Shown piece by piece: positions 25,398 to 39,425 of a DNA stretch of 64,000 nucleotides; positions within the stretch are counted from its first letter, which is position 1, and each line of letters begins with the position of its first letter. This DNA is from Opisthorchis felineus. Taxonomy: Eukaryota; Platyhelminthes; Trematoda; Opisthorchiida; Opisthorchiidae. The stretch covers positions 230,582-294,581 of the forward strand of contig SJOL01005510.1 of assembly GCA_004794785.1 (NCBI GenBank), given 5' to 3'. The notes below the pieces were generated by a model that saw only the letters and a program-made list of their open reading frames with translations, did no database searches and was not told the DNA's origin. A program made the translations under genes and the position numbers.

Positions 25398-28300
25398 ATC
25401 GAATAAGTACCATCAGTCTTTAGGCATTCGCGAATGGTAATTCCAGCTCCGAGACACAAATGTGTTATAATAAATATGATCGCTCTATGGAAATAAACAA
25501 TTAAGTTCCATCCAAGAACCGTTCCTTTGGTTGACTGATTACATATGTTACCCTCCTAACCACCAAAGTGTTGGTATGAGGTAATATACAGGTGAGTGGG
25601 AATGAACCAGGCCACTGACTATAATGCACTGACATTTGTCTAAATGAGACTCAAAGGAAAAGACCCACTGGAATTTTGTTATTCTAACCGTTGAACCAGA
25701 TAGAAGATCCTCTGATAGGTTGAAGGGTTTAGCTATACTAAAAATCTGGACGATACACTGTCAACCGCATGGACGAATAAGATTTTGAGGTATTCTATTG
25801 TAGCACATTGTCCATTTAGGTGACATCCACAGGGACGGCAGAAAAATCAGTTTAGAGTTGTCAAGATATCCCGAGTGGCATCACAGAGTAGAAAGCCATT
25901 GTTATTAAATCTTCGTCTATAACGTCAGTGTCATTCTAACCCGGAGTAACAGTGGAGCCCAACCGATTTTAGCAGCACTCTCATACACAACGTGCTACCA
26001 TACCGGACACCAAAATGTTTTCTGCAAAACCGTCTTCCTACATTCGTCGCTTCAGTTCCCAACACATCTACTGTGTGCAATCCAATAGGCTGCGATATCC
26101 ACACAATTGTCACCGCTGACGCTAGCAGACATGACGAAGGGCAAGCAAAGAAGCAAATGACTGAATTTTTAGAGGGATGGTTGCTGTACTTTGTAAAAGA
26201 AAAGTGCAGAAAACTCGATTGACAGTAGGAATGGAGTAATAGGAAGAAGTTCGCTAAACATACTTTCTTGATTTGTAAGCAAGCTACGCCACACGAAACC
26301 CTTAGGCACGCCTAAACTTGTCAGCAATGCAGTTTTTCGAAATTGTATGCGTCAACAAATACGTTGATGTCTTAATCGTGGGCGCAGTCGACAGACGCTT
26401 CTAGTGTCCTTATTTGGAATAGAAGTGGTTCGTTGCAGACCGATGTTGCTGCAACAATGAATCTACTTTCATTTTTTTCTCATCTTTCGCTTGACCAAAA
26501 TTAAATCCTGTGCTCCCAAGAGTATAATTATTACATTTCAACAGTTTCATCATCACTCTTGGTGCTCGGTTACTACTATTAACAATACACACATTTTGTT
26601 CGGCGAAATATTACCATCAAGAAACCTTTTTTTACGTTTGTTTTAGACTAACAAATCCTTATTTTCCTTCAAATCAACCGAATCTCTTCACCACATTTCT
26701 GACAACTTTTTAGTGCACTTGAACTAACAAACTTTTACGCAGTAGAAGTCATAATATTGTGGGACGGTGATTTTAACGGTGTTCTGAGGGGAGACTCGCC
26801 ACAGCAAAAAAAGAGGCTGGTTGTTAGTACCAATTTTGTGCCGTGGTTGGACAGATGTAGTAAAGTGTTGAACATGGGCTGATAGTACTGCAAACAGCAC
26901 TTTGCAAACAGCTTTGTTTATTTGTATTAGAAGACGCGATGCACCTTTCCAAGTAGAAAGAACCATAATGCATTTCTGAAGGTTTCTACCGAGATTATCA
27001 CTGCTATGCATCCCTCAGGAGTCTACCATCAGCAGCGTAAACAACTACCTGCCGGAAATAATATTCCAATGGCCTACTATTTAATTAGACAAACAAATCC
27101 TTAAAACGATGATTTCAAATGGTGTCCTACTTCTTCCAAATATGAAATATCAGTGATTATTTGCCCAAAGTAAGCTGGTTTTCTGCTTTCGGTTAGGTTA
27201 TGTACATCGGTTTTCTCGAAAATGCTATGATGCAAGGAGTCAGATGATTGATACTCACTAGCTTTCATTAAAGTCTTTTTGGTCTTCAGTTAGGTTTTTC
27301 ACTTTACAAGTGTAGTCAGATTATGCTGTACAGATTAGGGCAGTGTAGGGCAGTTTCTCCGTGCTATGGGTCCTCAACATTTTGCATCTAACATATTGCC
27401 GGAAAGCTGTGAACTCCAATGCTCTGGACATTATACCATCTAGAAGCAGTTGGCTGGCTGATTTGCAGTTAACCGGTATACTGCGCCACCAATCTTTCAG
27501 TCGGGAGTGTAGCATGTGTAAGTTCGTGAATTTGGTGTTCAACGTGATTGTACGCATAGTAGGCACCCAGTTTTCACCTGTAAAACATGCACCAAAAGTA
27601 CAGTCGTTCAGCTTACCTCAGTTTTGTCCACCAAGATGAAGAATTCGGCTTTGATCTGACCACTTTGATAAAGTCGAAAAACTGGACTATGCTTTCTCCA
27701 TGATTGAATCACAACATTCTATTAACCGACCGTTTCATATGATTCAACCTGGCGGCGGTTTAAATAAGGCGTTGTCTGTTTACACGAAATAGGTGGTTTT
27801 GTTTTTCAACCACTGTGGCAGTTCATGATCTAATAAGTTTGACTGGGTTCCTCTTTCGAAAACTCTGAGGTCACGTTCCGAATGCAAACCACTTTGTGAA
27901 AGAACAACGTCTGGCCGAGACAATTTAAATTCACCTTTGTGGAAACGTGCCCGTCATAAGAGATCGCCCTCAGAAGAGATGATGTCTAGAAGAGCTTTTG
28001 GATTAATCTCCTTAGCTGCAAAACTCGGCGAAACCTGAAAAAAATAAGCGAGGAATTCTGTATACTAAATGCGCGTCCTTTAACAAGGTAAAATTAAGCA
28101 AGTTTTATATAGAAGTTGCTCAGCAGAATGATCAGTTTTCGAACTCAGATAAGTAGCTGTTTTTTTCACTCAGAACCTGATGACCGAAAAATATAGGTTG
28201 AGAATTACAGCAAAAAATAAAATTACTCTGTTCCTAATAAATTAAGGTAAGAATTAGGTTATATGTTGCCTTAAGATTTGATTGGCCCCTCACTAACCGC

Positions 28301-31300
28301 AAGGGCTTTACAATGTATCTTCAACTTGCTTGTCATAATCCCCATTTTTATTCCAGATGGCTCTCTGATAAGCGGTTGAATAAAAACCTTCTTCCCGAAT
28401 AAGAACTGCCTGTGTATAGCAGTTAAACTAGCAACGTCTTAGTGAGAAGTAGTTATTTTAATGACTAAATCCACAAATTGAATTTACAGTTCAACTGCGT
28501 GTAGAGTTTCAGCGCATAATTGTAAGCTCCCATGGTCGCTCCATTGGTAAGGTACGCATAAGTTTAACGGTTATTTGGTGGTCTCAGTTCACCTAGACTC
28601 TTTTGTTTTCGCTAATATTAGGTACCCCAGAACTTTGCATTTTGAAGAATAAACATATCCATTTACACTAGCCGTATTTGGCAGGTGGACGGCTCCATCT
28701 TTAGCTTTACTGCGAAGGTTATGAATGAGGCTCGTTTAAGGACTCGGCTCACCCCATATGGCAATTCATTTAGCAATGACGTGAGTAATCATCCAGGTTG
28801 TTCAAGTGTGAGGTGAAGAGAGCGTTCTAAGTAACCCGGTTTGCATGCAACACGTCCGCTAAGCAGCAGTTCATCCCCAAGCTTAGGTTTCTTTCGTGAA
28901 ATGCACTCTTAAGTGCAATTTCAATTCTAATTGAGCGGGCTGAAAATAGGATTCTCAAAACCTGCGGAAAACGTATGCTGTTTCAAAGGGCTTTGGTGCA
29001 AGAGTTTTTTGTGAAAGCCCAATTACTGAAGCAAATAACCTGCGGAGTTTTCTGTGACCTCGGAAGCACACTGGCTTTTCTTCAGGCAACCTTCACGTGC
29101 TCCAACCACGCAAATGACTCTGGCAACAGTATACTGTTGAAGATGATCTTTTCGATTCTGAAAATTCGGTATTTAGGTCACTTGTTACGACACCTGTAAT
29201 TACACAAAACTTGAGGAAGGTACAGCCGGATAGATGCAAACCTGATTTTGGTTCATATGCATAACTGCAACTGGTCGAATGTCTCACGCGGATAAGCGTT
29301 TGCAAGCAAAATTTCAGCACCCCAATTGAGTCACGTAAAAATGTCAGTAAAAGTCCGGTGATCGGTCTTCGTTTTTAAGTGGGAACGGGGTTTTTCTGGA
29401 GAATCACAATTTTGATCCCCTTTTTCAGTTGCAGCACGAGTTCTGCTATGTTTTCAACCGTCACCTCAGTCCTGACTGGTTGAATATTTCTCCTGGCAAT
29501 AATCTGCCATTTGGCTTTAACCAACTGCTAAAACCCAAGACCTAAAACAATTTGCTGGTTTAGCGCTTTTATATACATGTTTCGTGCGGTTTGGTTTGCG
29601 TCATATACCGTTTGAGAAGATGGAGTTTCTTTTTTGTGCACAACTCCGGTTTCTGCTCAACATCTGAATTTCTGGCTAGTCTATATGAAACTTTAAGGAT
29701 GGTAGCATTAAAGTGACTTCCGCAAATCAATAAACTGCGTTTTTATATAGAAATATTGAGAATTTTGCGAAAGAAGCTTTTCCAGAACGGAATTAAAATA
29801 TTGTCGCACTGCACTGTAATCGGGAAAAAATCAGACCTCCGGGTGTTTACATTTGCATAGTAGGTGCTCTTTTTGAAAGGAAATTGACGCCACCTTACAA
29901 AAGCCGGGCTCAGTAGTATGAAAAATTGGCGTCGCACGCCTTACCCAAAAATCTATTACAAATGGCAGTTATGACGTCCAGTTGGGATGTTTAGCTGGCT
30001 ATTCGCTTCATATAAAAGCAGAAAATTTCAACCGCAGAACTCAGATATTTTGTAGCTGCATTAAAGTACTAATAAGATTAACCTTCCTAGCCAGATGGTT
30101 TCAATCGCTAGAGAGCTATATATATAAGATGAGCCATTAGTAAGTGAACGCTCAAAGTTGAATACATGGAATTTTAAGCTCTAAGGTAAAGAGGGAAGAT
30201 GAGCTGAATTTTCTTATAAGGTCCCAATTTCATCAATGTCCGTTGCCACAAGCTGGACGTCAGTTAAGCATTATCTCATTTCTTTTAATTGGGACATAAA
30301 TCCTTCATGGTGGTTCAGTTTCGTAAACGATCTAACTGACAAAAGCCTAGGAGACTTGGAATTTTCAACTGGGATTGCATACTACGACAATGTCACTCTG
30401 GTGAAAAGAAAAAAATCATTACAGCTAGTGTTCGTAATCACCAGTAATACGTATTTTACAAACACATCGAGAGATTCAAATTCGTCACCACTGAATTTTA
30501 CTTGGGTGCTGTATTATTTGGCGGCAATTAATCATGACTGCAAAAAACCGATCGGTATGGTCCTCCCATTTGAAAAGTTATAAGTAGGCTAGATGGCGTG
30601 AAGCCCGTCACTATATCCTGGCTAAGTACGATTCAATTAAACTTCTGGTCAGCAGCTCTCAACCAACTGTTATAATGCCTAGCTTCCAAAGATGCTGTAC
30701 TTGAATCTTCATATTTATCCACGGGATGGGCACTTCAGACGACCCCACAGTAGCACACAACATCTGTACGGTGATCTCCGATCTAGCGTCGTAGACTGCC
30801 ATCACGGAATAAGATGTGCACACGGCCTCTTAGTATCCCCTCTTCCCCCAAAAAAGCAGTACACTATGTATAAAGCACGACGAATTTCCTCAGCAAAAGT
30901 AAGAGGACGTAAAAGAGACTTCTGGATTTGAGTTGGCTAAGATTTCAAATGTAGGAATGCAGACGAAACGCACAGTCGAAAATAAATCGACTAAGCATTA
31001 CCACCTGTTTTTAAACTTCTAATGTAAGGTTAAGCTATTTTACATATAATACAAAAGAAGCGATAAAAATTCTTGCGCGGGATAGGGGCTGACTTACAAT
31101 ATAGACCCTATCATGGCATTGACTTATATTGTCCAGTTGCACTTGGATAACCTATACTTCTCCCTGAAAAGTTAATGCTTGATTTATCTGGCACACATTA
31201 GTAAGTGCTCCATCCGACCTTTGGGGCAGGGCAGAAGTTGGCATCGCCTAGATGCTAGTATGTCACTGATACTGAAAAACGACGTTAGCTGCAAGCCAGA

Positions 31301-34300
31301 ACAGAAACCCGGGTAAACAAATTGCCAAATAAAACACAAACGGTCACGGTATCATATCAGGGCTTTGCTAGTCAACTGAAGGTAAGTAATTACATCATTT
31401 ATGCTATTCAGAGTACAGGATTTGCATTTAATATTCGAAAAGACTTTGTATGTCAAATTACCTTAAACGTTTTTCTAGGTTCAGATGGGGAACGTCGGGG
31501 GCCCGTCAAATTATTTATTGCTTGCCACTTCGGGAAACACCAAACCACGATACAGGATGACATTTTTATCCTGAAACGTAGTGTCAAACGCCCTGTATTC
31601 GGTTCTCAGCTTGAACTTAGTTAACGGAGTAAATGTTTGATGACTTGGGTAGACTCAGTCTTTTAAACTGACCTGTTCAGCCACACTATGACGCACATTT
31701 GAATGCATGAAACTGATTGTTCGGAATATTTAGACAAAACGAAACAACACTGATGTTTTTTCCTGACACCAGTGCTTTAGAATGGTGTGCTCAATGGTGC
31801 TTGTGGGCAAAACTAGCCATTGATAAAGAACTTACACGTCTCGTAAGTAAAATAAGGGTTACATGGGGTTGCAAACAACATGCAGCTTGCCTTACCTCAG
31901 GAAAGTCGGATAAGTTGCCAGAAACAAAGAGTTGTTTGCTCAGGCCACACAAATGGCAGCCGATTTATTTGCTGATCTTGACAGATAACTCCAAAAGGCC
32001 AGCCATCATTCGGTCACACACAACCAAATCTTCCAAATAACATTCATAGTGGAGAAAGAGTAAACCTATGAAGCTTGACACACCAAGATTTGTTTGTTGT
32101 CTGATGCTTTGCTTGACCAACCTTGAGGACCCACCTGAATTGCACATCGTAAATCTAAAGTGTCGGGATCTTTAAATGTTTGAATCCATGCAGTTCGGTT
32201 GCTGTATTTCTCTACCAGTGTGCATTTTACGTCACTTACCTTCAAAGTGTAAATAAGTGTACCACAGCGGACCGATTAGAAGAGCTGCGGGTAACGACGT
32301 TTTCGACGTTCGCCTGGCTATAATGTGATTTTGCATACAGTGGATTACGGTCCTGTAAGACGGCACACTGTTAACTCATAGCATTGTCCTTTGCATGTAC
32401 CAACCTAGCGTACAGTCCATCAAACAGTGCCCACTAAGCGGAAGATGCCGAACAATACTATTTTCGCTGCTGCGCAATTTTTCTACATTCCTTAGTACTT
32501 AAAACTTTACAAAATTCATCTTGTTGCTTTGCTTTTATTAAGGTCCAAAAATAAATCACTGTTTCGTTCTTGTGCTAATCTTTACCAGAAACGGCCCATT
32601 CGCACTAGGATTTCAAACAAACTGCGACACACTTATGTCCCAGCGATAGCGTTTAAACCACCTTATCCGAATGTTTCCTTTGCTGAGTTCACAGGGAGTC
32701 ATAACATCACTAGCACCAGTCAAGTTCTGCTTGACTAGACTGCAGTTGCACACGTAGGCCGACACTCCGAATACCACATCAAACATGATTTTCTGCAAAA
32801 CTACCAAATACTGTCTTTTTTCTTTCCAGCACAACATTGTCGACCTCGGAATCTGCTTTATGCAGTGTACGAACAACTCACGTGTTCAGATCAGGTACCA
32901 CCCAATGTCGGGCAAAACTGCGTCGGTTGGTAGTGGGATGTGGTTCATGATGTCAGTACATGACGCAAACGCTAGGCGAACGCACCAAACAGGGTCTATT
33001 TTTGCAGCTGACTTGATTTTGGAGGAGTCGGAATTCGACATTTTGGTTCCAAAAAGCCTCAAAGTAAACAGGAGAACAAAACTTGCGGGTAGTTGTCACA
33101 GCGCAGCCCAATTCGGTGATCATTCGAAGGACGCTGCTAAGACTGTGAGTCCGGGACAAACTCAACTGTGGTTCAAAATAGGTACTGTTGTCCTATTGAT
33201 TGTTGGAATGGAACAAACATTCTAAAGTTTCTACTCTTCATTCCTATAAATGTCGTTCGTCTACAGCATACAAGGCCACATAGTCGCTCGATTTCAATGC
33301 GGTAATTTCCACCATAGCAAGTCTGCGCTTTTATACTCAACACCGAAAAAAATTGGGGTACATGAGCACTGGGTTGTGGACCATCATTAAGATTGATCAC
33401 CTACTGGCTAGACAAACTTTACACAACTAACAGTTGGTCATTCTATGGCGAGGATTTTGTCGCTACTCTGAAGTCCTCAGTGAAATTCACCGCAGCTGCT
33501 TTTATACTGCATGAAATTTACCGACACCTAAAAAGTCTAAAACAGAATGTAAACCATAGCATATTTCGAAGATGAGTTGGATACAACATTCATTGTATTT
33601 AAAAAAAATGTTTTTTTCTCAGGTGAATTTATCGCAACGAGAATAGTGTGACCTAAAATTTACCAAGTAAATTCCACAGTCGGAGGCAGTCAAAAATGAG
33701 ATCTAATGCGCAGAGTAAAGCGGGTTGGATGGCAAGTAGAAGAAATTATATAAAAATTATTTGACTTTACGGGATCAAACCACATGCGGATGTTTTTAAG
33801 TAGACCATCACCTCTAATATTCATATACAGTATACTATTTGTTTTTTGTGTGTTTAACAATGTCATAATGACCACATAAAGAAGGTAAATTATGCGTAGC
33901 AACTACCAACTGGCGTGCAAAATAGTAGTGCATCCGACTGTTTTGTAAATCTTCCACGACAGGATGCAAAACATAAACCGGTTAGGACATAATTTTTTCA
34001 GCATATTAGTGGACTGTGACAAATTGACTGTCGTTCGTTATCTGTAAAGTGGCTGAACATATCTACATAATGAATGCTTATACTACTAACCATGAGGTTT
34101 TAATTTAGTTTATAGTTTTACGGTATCTTTCTGCAACATTAACCTGTGACATCACTGTAAAACTCCTGAAGAGGGATATGAATGTGTTAAGAGAAAAAAA
34201 TATCGCACAGAGCGCGTGTAAAAACCGTCACTTAATGCGCATACTGAAGGTGCTGTCCATTGCTAAATACGTGCGGTTGTTGGGTGGACATCAGTGCAGT

Positions 34301-37300
34301 GTTTAAGCTTACGACATTCAAGGCTTTAAATACCCAGGTACTTCAAAATAGACCAAAACAACCACGTGGAGAGCAAGACAGACTGCTTTACTGGAAACTC
34401 CATAATTTGCTGTCCAGTCCCGAGTAAAAAAGACGTTATAAGAACATGTCACCAGTGCATGCACAAAAGGTCGTTCTATCCTTTCTTTCTTACTAGCTGA
34501 AAGCATGCGATTTTGTATAACCATTAAAATTCGGTGGAAACAACCAATTCTTTAGGTTTGTGACGGAAGCGTCCTTCTTCTATCAGAAAATTTAAAATTC
34601 AAACGTCCAAAAACGTTCTGCATCAAGGAACAATGCTTTTGTGTCCCACTTTCTGAATCACAAACCGATACCGATTTCCATATCAATCAACGTGTCTTCC
34701 TCACTTGCTTAACTACGATTCATTCTTGCTTCTGTACTAACTGAAAACTCCATAATCATGGTTCCCTTGACAACGAGCTTCAGTCCGAACACCCAGCACC
34801 CTTAACTTTGATTGTACTGCATGTGTTTAAAATTCCGTAAACATACACCTGATATCTCATCTGTGGGTGCTACTTTCCTGGTGCCTTCCAACCTTTCGTT
34901 GCATTTTTATCTTGCAATCACCAGGAACGCGCATTTGGAAACAAAAAGTAGATCTTTTTAAACTTTTGCAACGCAGGCCACTTGGTCCACAGGTCGGAGG
35001 TGGTTGGTTTTTTCACTCAAAAAATGTTTTAGGGTTTTGAAAAGTTTCGAATCAGACGCCGGATAAGAGGAACATCGGATATTATTTCTACACACGGGAA
35101 CTAAATGTCCCTAATAAATTGCCGAAATACCCATACGGTGTAAAACAGTTAAACTGAACAGTGCATATGACTCATATCCTTTTACTAAGCAATATGTAGA
35201 ATACCCTTGGAAACCATCTGCTCCGGTCACACTCTAGCAGACCAGATAATGATTCATAACTGTTCAGTCCGGAGATTCTAATTGATAATCACATTCACCC
35301 GAGAATGGTGTAAAGCATGTTTTATCATTAATCTTACCGTTCAGTTTAGCTCAAGCCTTTGTTTGGTAGCAGAAGGCTTAAAAAAGTTGCTGAACAAAAA
35401 AATTAGCAGACCCTAATATATAATGTGAGGTTAACTATGGCCCCGGTGCTGTGGGCAACGTAGTGTCTCTTACATAACTCTGCAATTTTTGCACACCACA
35501 CAAGACAGAAGTGGTTTAAGTTCCTTTCAAGTAGTTTGACTCACCCTTTCAAGTCCTAATTCAGGTTGCAGTTAGAACCTTAGGCCATCCATAATACGGT
35601 CGTTCCTGCAGTAAGTTTTATCCAAATTGACAAATGTATACAGCAAACACACCTACACATGGGCAAATATGTCATCTAAGTTAGTTTGTTCAGGTTACAT
35701 ATAACGGGCACTTTTCAGGAATTTCGAGTAAATAACCTCAAACAAACTTCAGTTCAATCAATTTTATTTTGCTAATGAAGTTGAATGTTCATTATCCCAC
35801 CAAAGTATCAATGGGTTATGTGCTGCGGCATATCGGCTATCTTCGTTTTTCTGAAATCGCTACAGTTCAAAGCCTTTCGATTATTTGTTACTTCTGAATG
35901 CGGCTCTGATCAAATTTTCCCAGTTTGCACAAGACCCATGCAAACTACTTGCAATTCATCTGATATCAGGTTTTGTTTGGATTTCCCTAATCATCCAAGG
36001 GTTGGGCCGTACTAAGCAATCTTTCTCATGAAATTTTTACCAAAATGTCATGCAAACCTGGAGGCTAGCTTGTTCTTTCTTAATAAAGGAGCAGTTACGC
36101 TGAAAGTTAAGCCTATTAGTAACTCTTTCCAGCCCACTGTTTCTCATCAAGTTCCCATTTTGCAGGTTTCATTTTGCTAGAAATTCCACTGCACTGAGGG
36201 GTCTAGGCAGAGGATTTATTCAGTTTAAGTGATGACCACAAACCAGATCGAAGATTCACAATTACCCGCCTTAGTCCATGCGGATACCGTTTGCCAATGG
36301 TTATTCGTTTGTTCAATGAGCTGAACCATTTCTCGTCAAACTCTTCACTACTAGTTGAGGTGATATTGTTATCGCTGGGTCGAGGTGTCGAGACCAGCGA
36401 CACATCCTGAGTTATCAACATTCATTTTACAAGCATATGTAACCTACGTTTCGTCGGATTGTTAAATAGCAAACAAACAATGGTTGCCCTAAGTAATAAT
36501 AGGCATGTACCACACCGTTATCTAAATAACTGCCGGGCCACCTCATCAACCAAAAACTAGATACCATACGCTCTCCTCACACAGTACTTGAACCAAAGGT
36601 CAATATTAATCTGAATTTCACCCAAAACACAATCAGCCGCAATCATCCTGATAAAGTCTTCCCTTTGGAGGTGTTGCGCAATGTGCAGGGTGCAAAACCA
36701 ACCTCTCAAAAAACCAAAGTAAGAGAACTTATAGTTTCTGAACATTATATCGACGTGTACCTATGTGGACTGTCTTATTTGACCCTGATCATGGACTAGT
36801 AGTTCCGTAAGTTTAAAAGACTAGATAGAATTCCGCTGTGCAGGTTGATGTCTCTCAGTTTGCAAAATTGCCTTAATCATTTTATTAAATTTCTTGGGCA
36901 TCCCTAAATTCTGGTTTAAAGACCACTTCAGCTGACATAGAGTTTCAATCGGAGAGTGATCAACGCTGGTAAGGTTATCCGCTCAAAAGTTCCCTATAAC
37001 CTAATAAAAGTCGGTCGTTTGCCCTCGAAAACCTCAGCATCCCTTAAACATTCTTAACTGGCTAACGACACGGTCATTTCTGCATTCCATAAGAATGAGT
37101 TTATTTCCCGCTCCCACAGAACTTTTACTTCTAGACAGCTTGCAGCCGTCTGTAAATATCAGGTTTGCCACTACTCTAATGCTGTTAGCGTATCTGAAGT
37201 AAGATACTCTCCACACACCTATGGGTTCCCTCATCTGCCATCTGTAGCAGACAACCACTGTCTTATCGTACTTTTGTAGAATCCCTTCTGCTATTGTACT

Positions 37301-37590
37301 TCCACTCTAGAGACATGCGTTGTTCTGAGTAGCCCTACATGATGTTTATCCCACAACTCCTCTGTCGTTTTACGTGCCTCGGTCCTCAGAGTTTCCCTTA
37401 CCAAATGGTCACACCTGCTGACACATGGAACTGGCCGGCTATGATTTCTTTCCTCGAACTACTGGAGTTGGAAATCATTTACTACACTCCATAGTACCCC
37501 CATTTCTAATACGGACTCCACGAGATTGGAGTCCATGAATTCTTGTAAACTTCATATTATTCCTGAGTTTATTTGTTTTCTCATTGTGTG
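25398..37590. other. Long non-coding stretch
   Basis: About 12 kb with no recognised gene. The longest frame (32785-33225, plus, 146 codons) has no motif and is of a length expected by chance in this much DNA. The minus strand at about 37.25-37.45 kb has a short coding-like run with two neighbouring broken frames, but I could not place it in any family. The stretch may be intergenic or intronic. Confidence 0.45.
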
Positions 37591-37790
37591 TTGGGCAAGA
37601 TGGCTCAGTGGTTAGAGCACGAATTTACTGACCGAAAGGTTCGTGGTTCGAACCCAACCTCTGCCTGTCGACTTCCCCTGTCTAGGCTTGGGCAACCTGG
37701 TAGTATCCTAGCCTTCATGCCTCCTTCTGGTGGCATGACAACTAGGCACCGAAAGGGTGTTACAGCTGGATGATAACGATGACGATAATG
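37591..37790 (+). mobile_element. tRNA-derived SINE
   Basis: The head carries a perfect A box TGGCTCAGTGG (37601-37611) and a perfect B box GGTTCGAACCC (37645-37655), spaced as in a tRNA. D-arm GCTC/GAGC pairing is intact, but the acceptor and anticodon arms are imperfect, so it is a SINE head and not a tRNA gene. The body (37660-37767) includes a CATGCC/GGCATG hairpin (37716-37737). The element ends in a degenerate GAT-rich tail (37768-37790), the kind of 3' end used by a partner LINE. A similar GAT-rich run occurs at 62438-62460. Confidence 0.8.
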
Positions 37791-39077
37791 TGTAATTCGA
37801 TAAACGAGGAGTCTTATCATGGATAATCCTTTTTTATAAACGTTCCATCATTCAAGTTAAAAATCACATTTGGTGCTAGTGTACTTGCAGTGCCCAGTGT
37901 GCCCAGTGCAAACCAATAGTTGGGATCTGTAGTTTAGGAAACGTGCACATTAGGCATACTCAGTACTCTCAAAGGCATTTCATTGTTTGTCTTCAGCGGA
38001 TTGATTCAACTCACGTGGAAGTAATACTAAACGTTTACTCAGTGGTCATGCATTTTTGCGTTGTCGATATAATCTACACAGTGACAAAAACATTACGGCA
38101 TGCTGGTTTTTAAAGCGCAGTTTTGTTGCTTAAACAATAGGTGCTTAAAATAGTCGGAACTAATACTGCAATCATGTAATTGAATTCGACATTCAAGCTG
38201 TAATGAAACAGTTTTGTTCAATCCCTTTTAGGGAGCCTTGTGGATAACTTACAAGATAATCTTGCGATTTTAGTCGGTTCATTCTGAATTCAACAGTGGT
38301 ATTCTCTTCTGTCGATTAGTTCAAATGATGCGATGAGAAGTCGTTGCAATGTTACGTGCCTTGTCAACACGCTCCCGAGTACATTACTTATCAGACGACA
38401 CGATTTTACTTGATAAGCATGAACCTGAGACGCTGACGCAAAGTTTAGCTGATAACTAAGATTTATGGAGCAAATCGCAGAAGAAGACAAGGCTACGGGG
38501 GGACTCAAAATGTTGCCGAATAATTTTGACTAGGTAGATTGCGCTTAACGAAAAAGGTTTGTAATTTTTAACATTCATGGCGAAAATCTCGCATGGTGCC
38601 ACGTGATGACCTGGTTTTGTCGTTCGTCGTTTGTTGCCTGTCCTTACGTCTATTCTTGAGGCAAAATGAACCAGATTTCATACGTTCTCATTAGCCTGAG
38701 TCTTGTGACTAGCTGCTTCAGTAAACTCAACAAAAGTCCGAACGCAGACCTAAAAATGCTTATTGTTATTCGCCATTTACGAATTGAAAATGCCTATTTA
38801 TATCCCGTCTCATTTTACAACTGCTCAGTTGTTGGTGGCTTGCAACAAACTTAAAGTTCTTGTCCAAAGTGTTGTTGATCTGTAAATTATAACCTCCAAG
38901 GAAAGCTGATGCCATCAGAACCTCATTTTTACCAAGGGTGTCAATAAACACGCTTTGTCTTGATGGGAACGCCAGTCTTTGATTTTCCAAGTTTGTTGGA
39001 AAACTTAGGTGACCGCCCTCTTTTCACACGACTACCTTCAGTACACGGTATAAGCAACGTTGCTCCTTTGGACAAAT
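37791..39077. other. Non-coding stretch, nothing recognised
   Basis: No gene, RNA or repeat recognised. The right end abuts the inverted fragment of the hammerhead repeat. Confidence 0.5.
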
Positions 39078-39425
39078 GGACTCATTTGCCTATCAATTTG
39101 GCTCTCACGGGAGGCTCAAGTGAATCTCTCGTTTATGTCATTCCTCTCCTTCTCTTTTGAAATTCCAGCTACTCGAGGACTGCGCCTACCTGATGAGCCC
39201 CAAGAAGGGCGAAACCGGTCGTGGGCTGTCGAAGAATTTTCAGCAACCTTATGAGTAATGCACTACGAATATAAATGTATCGCGATATCTCGAATATCGT
39301 AGCAACTAAAACATGAGGCGGCCTGGTGCAGCACATTCAGTTGCCTGAAAACACCACAAACGAGAGATTCGCTGGATTCCAGGTGAGTCTTTCGCAAAAC
39401 CTTATTTGTTTGCAAATGAGTGTAT
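39078..39425 (+). mobile_element. Best-preserved hammerhead-ribozyme short retroelement
   Basis: An inverted fragment of the element's own 3' end (about 39083-39141, minus orientation) is followed by a plus-strand copy. The plus copy contains a short leader, a complete ribozyme (39184-39226), then the tail: TTTTCAGCAACCTTATGAGT, a TATCGCGATATCTCGAATAT block, ACATGAGGCGGCCTGG, TGCAGCACATTC, GAGAGATTC, CCAGGTGAGT and a TTTGCAAATGAGTG end. The same blocks recur at 5, 25, 60.8 and 61.0 kb. No ORF and no clear tRNA-like promoter was found. It resembles the schistosome Sm-alpha repeat and animal retrozymes, which are short non-autonomous elements with type I hammerheads. Ends are set by comparison among copies, not by target-site duplications. 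Confidence 0.8.
39184..39226 (+). ncRNA. Hammerhead ribozyme (type I), intact core
   Basis: Every invariant core base is present. Stem I is GCCTAC (39184-39189) with GTGGGC (39221-39226), six pairs including one G-U. CTGATGA is at 39190-39196. Stem II is GCCC/GGGC (39197-39200 with 39207-39210) closed by CAAGAA. GAAA is at 39211-39214, its last A opening stem III, whose strand ACCGGT (39214-39219) is self-complementary with no loop. C39220 is the predicted cleavage base (GGTC, cut before G39221). A loopless stem III is unstable in one molecule but forms well between two copies, as known for Sm-alpha-type hammerheads. Confidence 0.9.

Noticed and set aside
29157..29199. KIRYLGHLLRH-like peptide resembling the WLGHVLR end of LINE polyproteins
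   Set aside because: Only about 12 residues match, nothing upstream resembles a LINE RT, and there is no poly(A) or repeat tail.
32785..33225. 146-codon open frame
   Set aside because: No family resemblance, signal peptide or domain pattern. Expected by chance at about this frequency.
37250..37450. Coding-like minus-strand run with ETLRTEARKTTEELWDK
   Set aside because: Looks protein-like, but no family could be named and the frame is closed by stops on both sides. It may be an old transposon relic.
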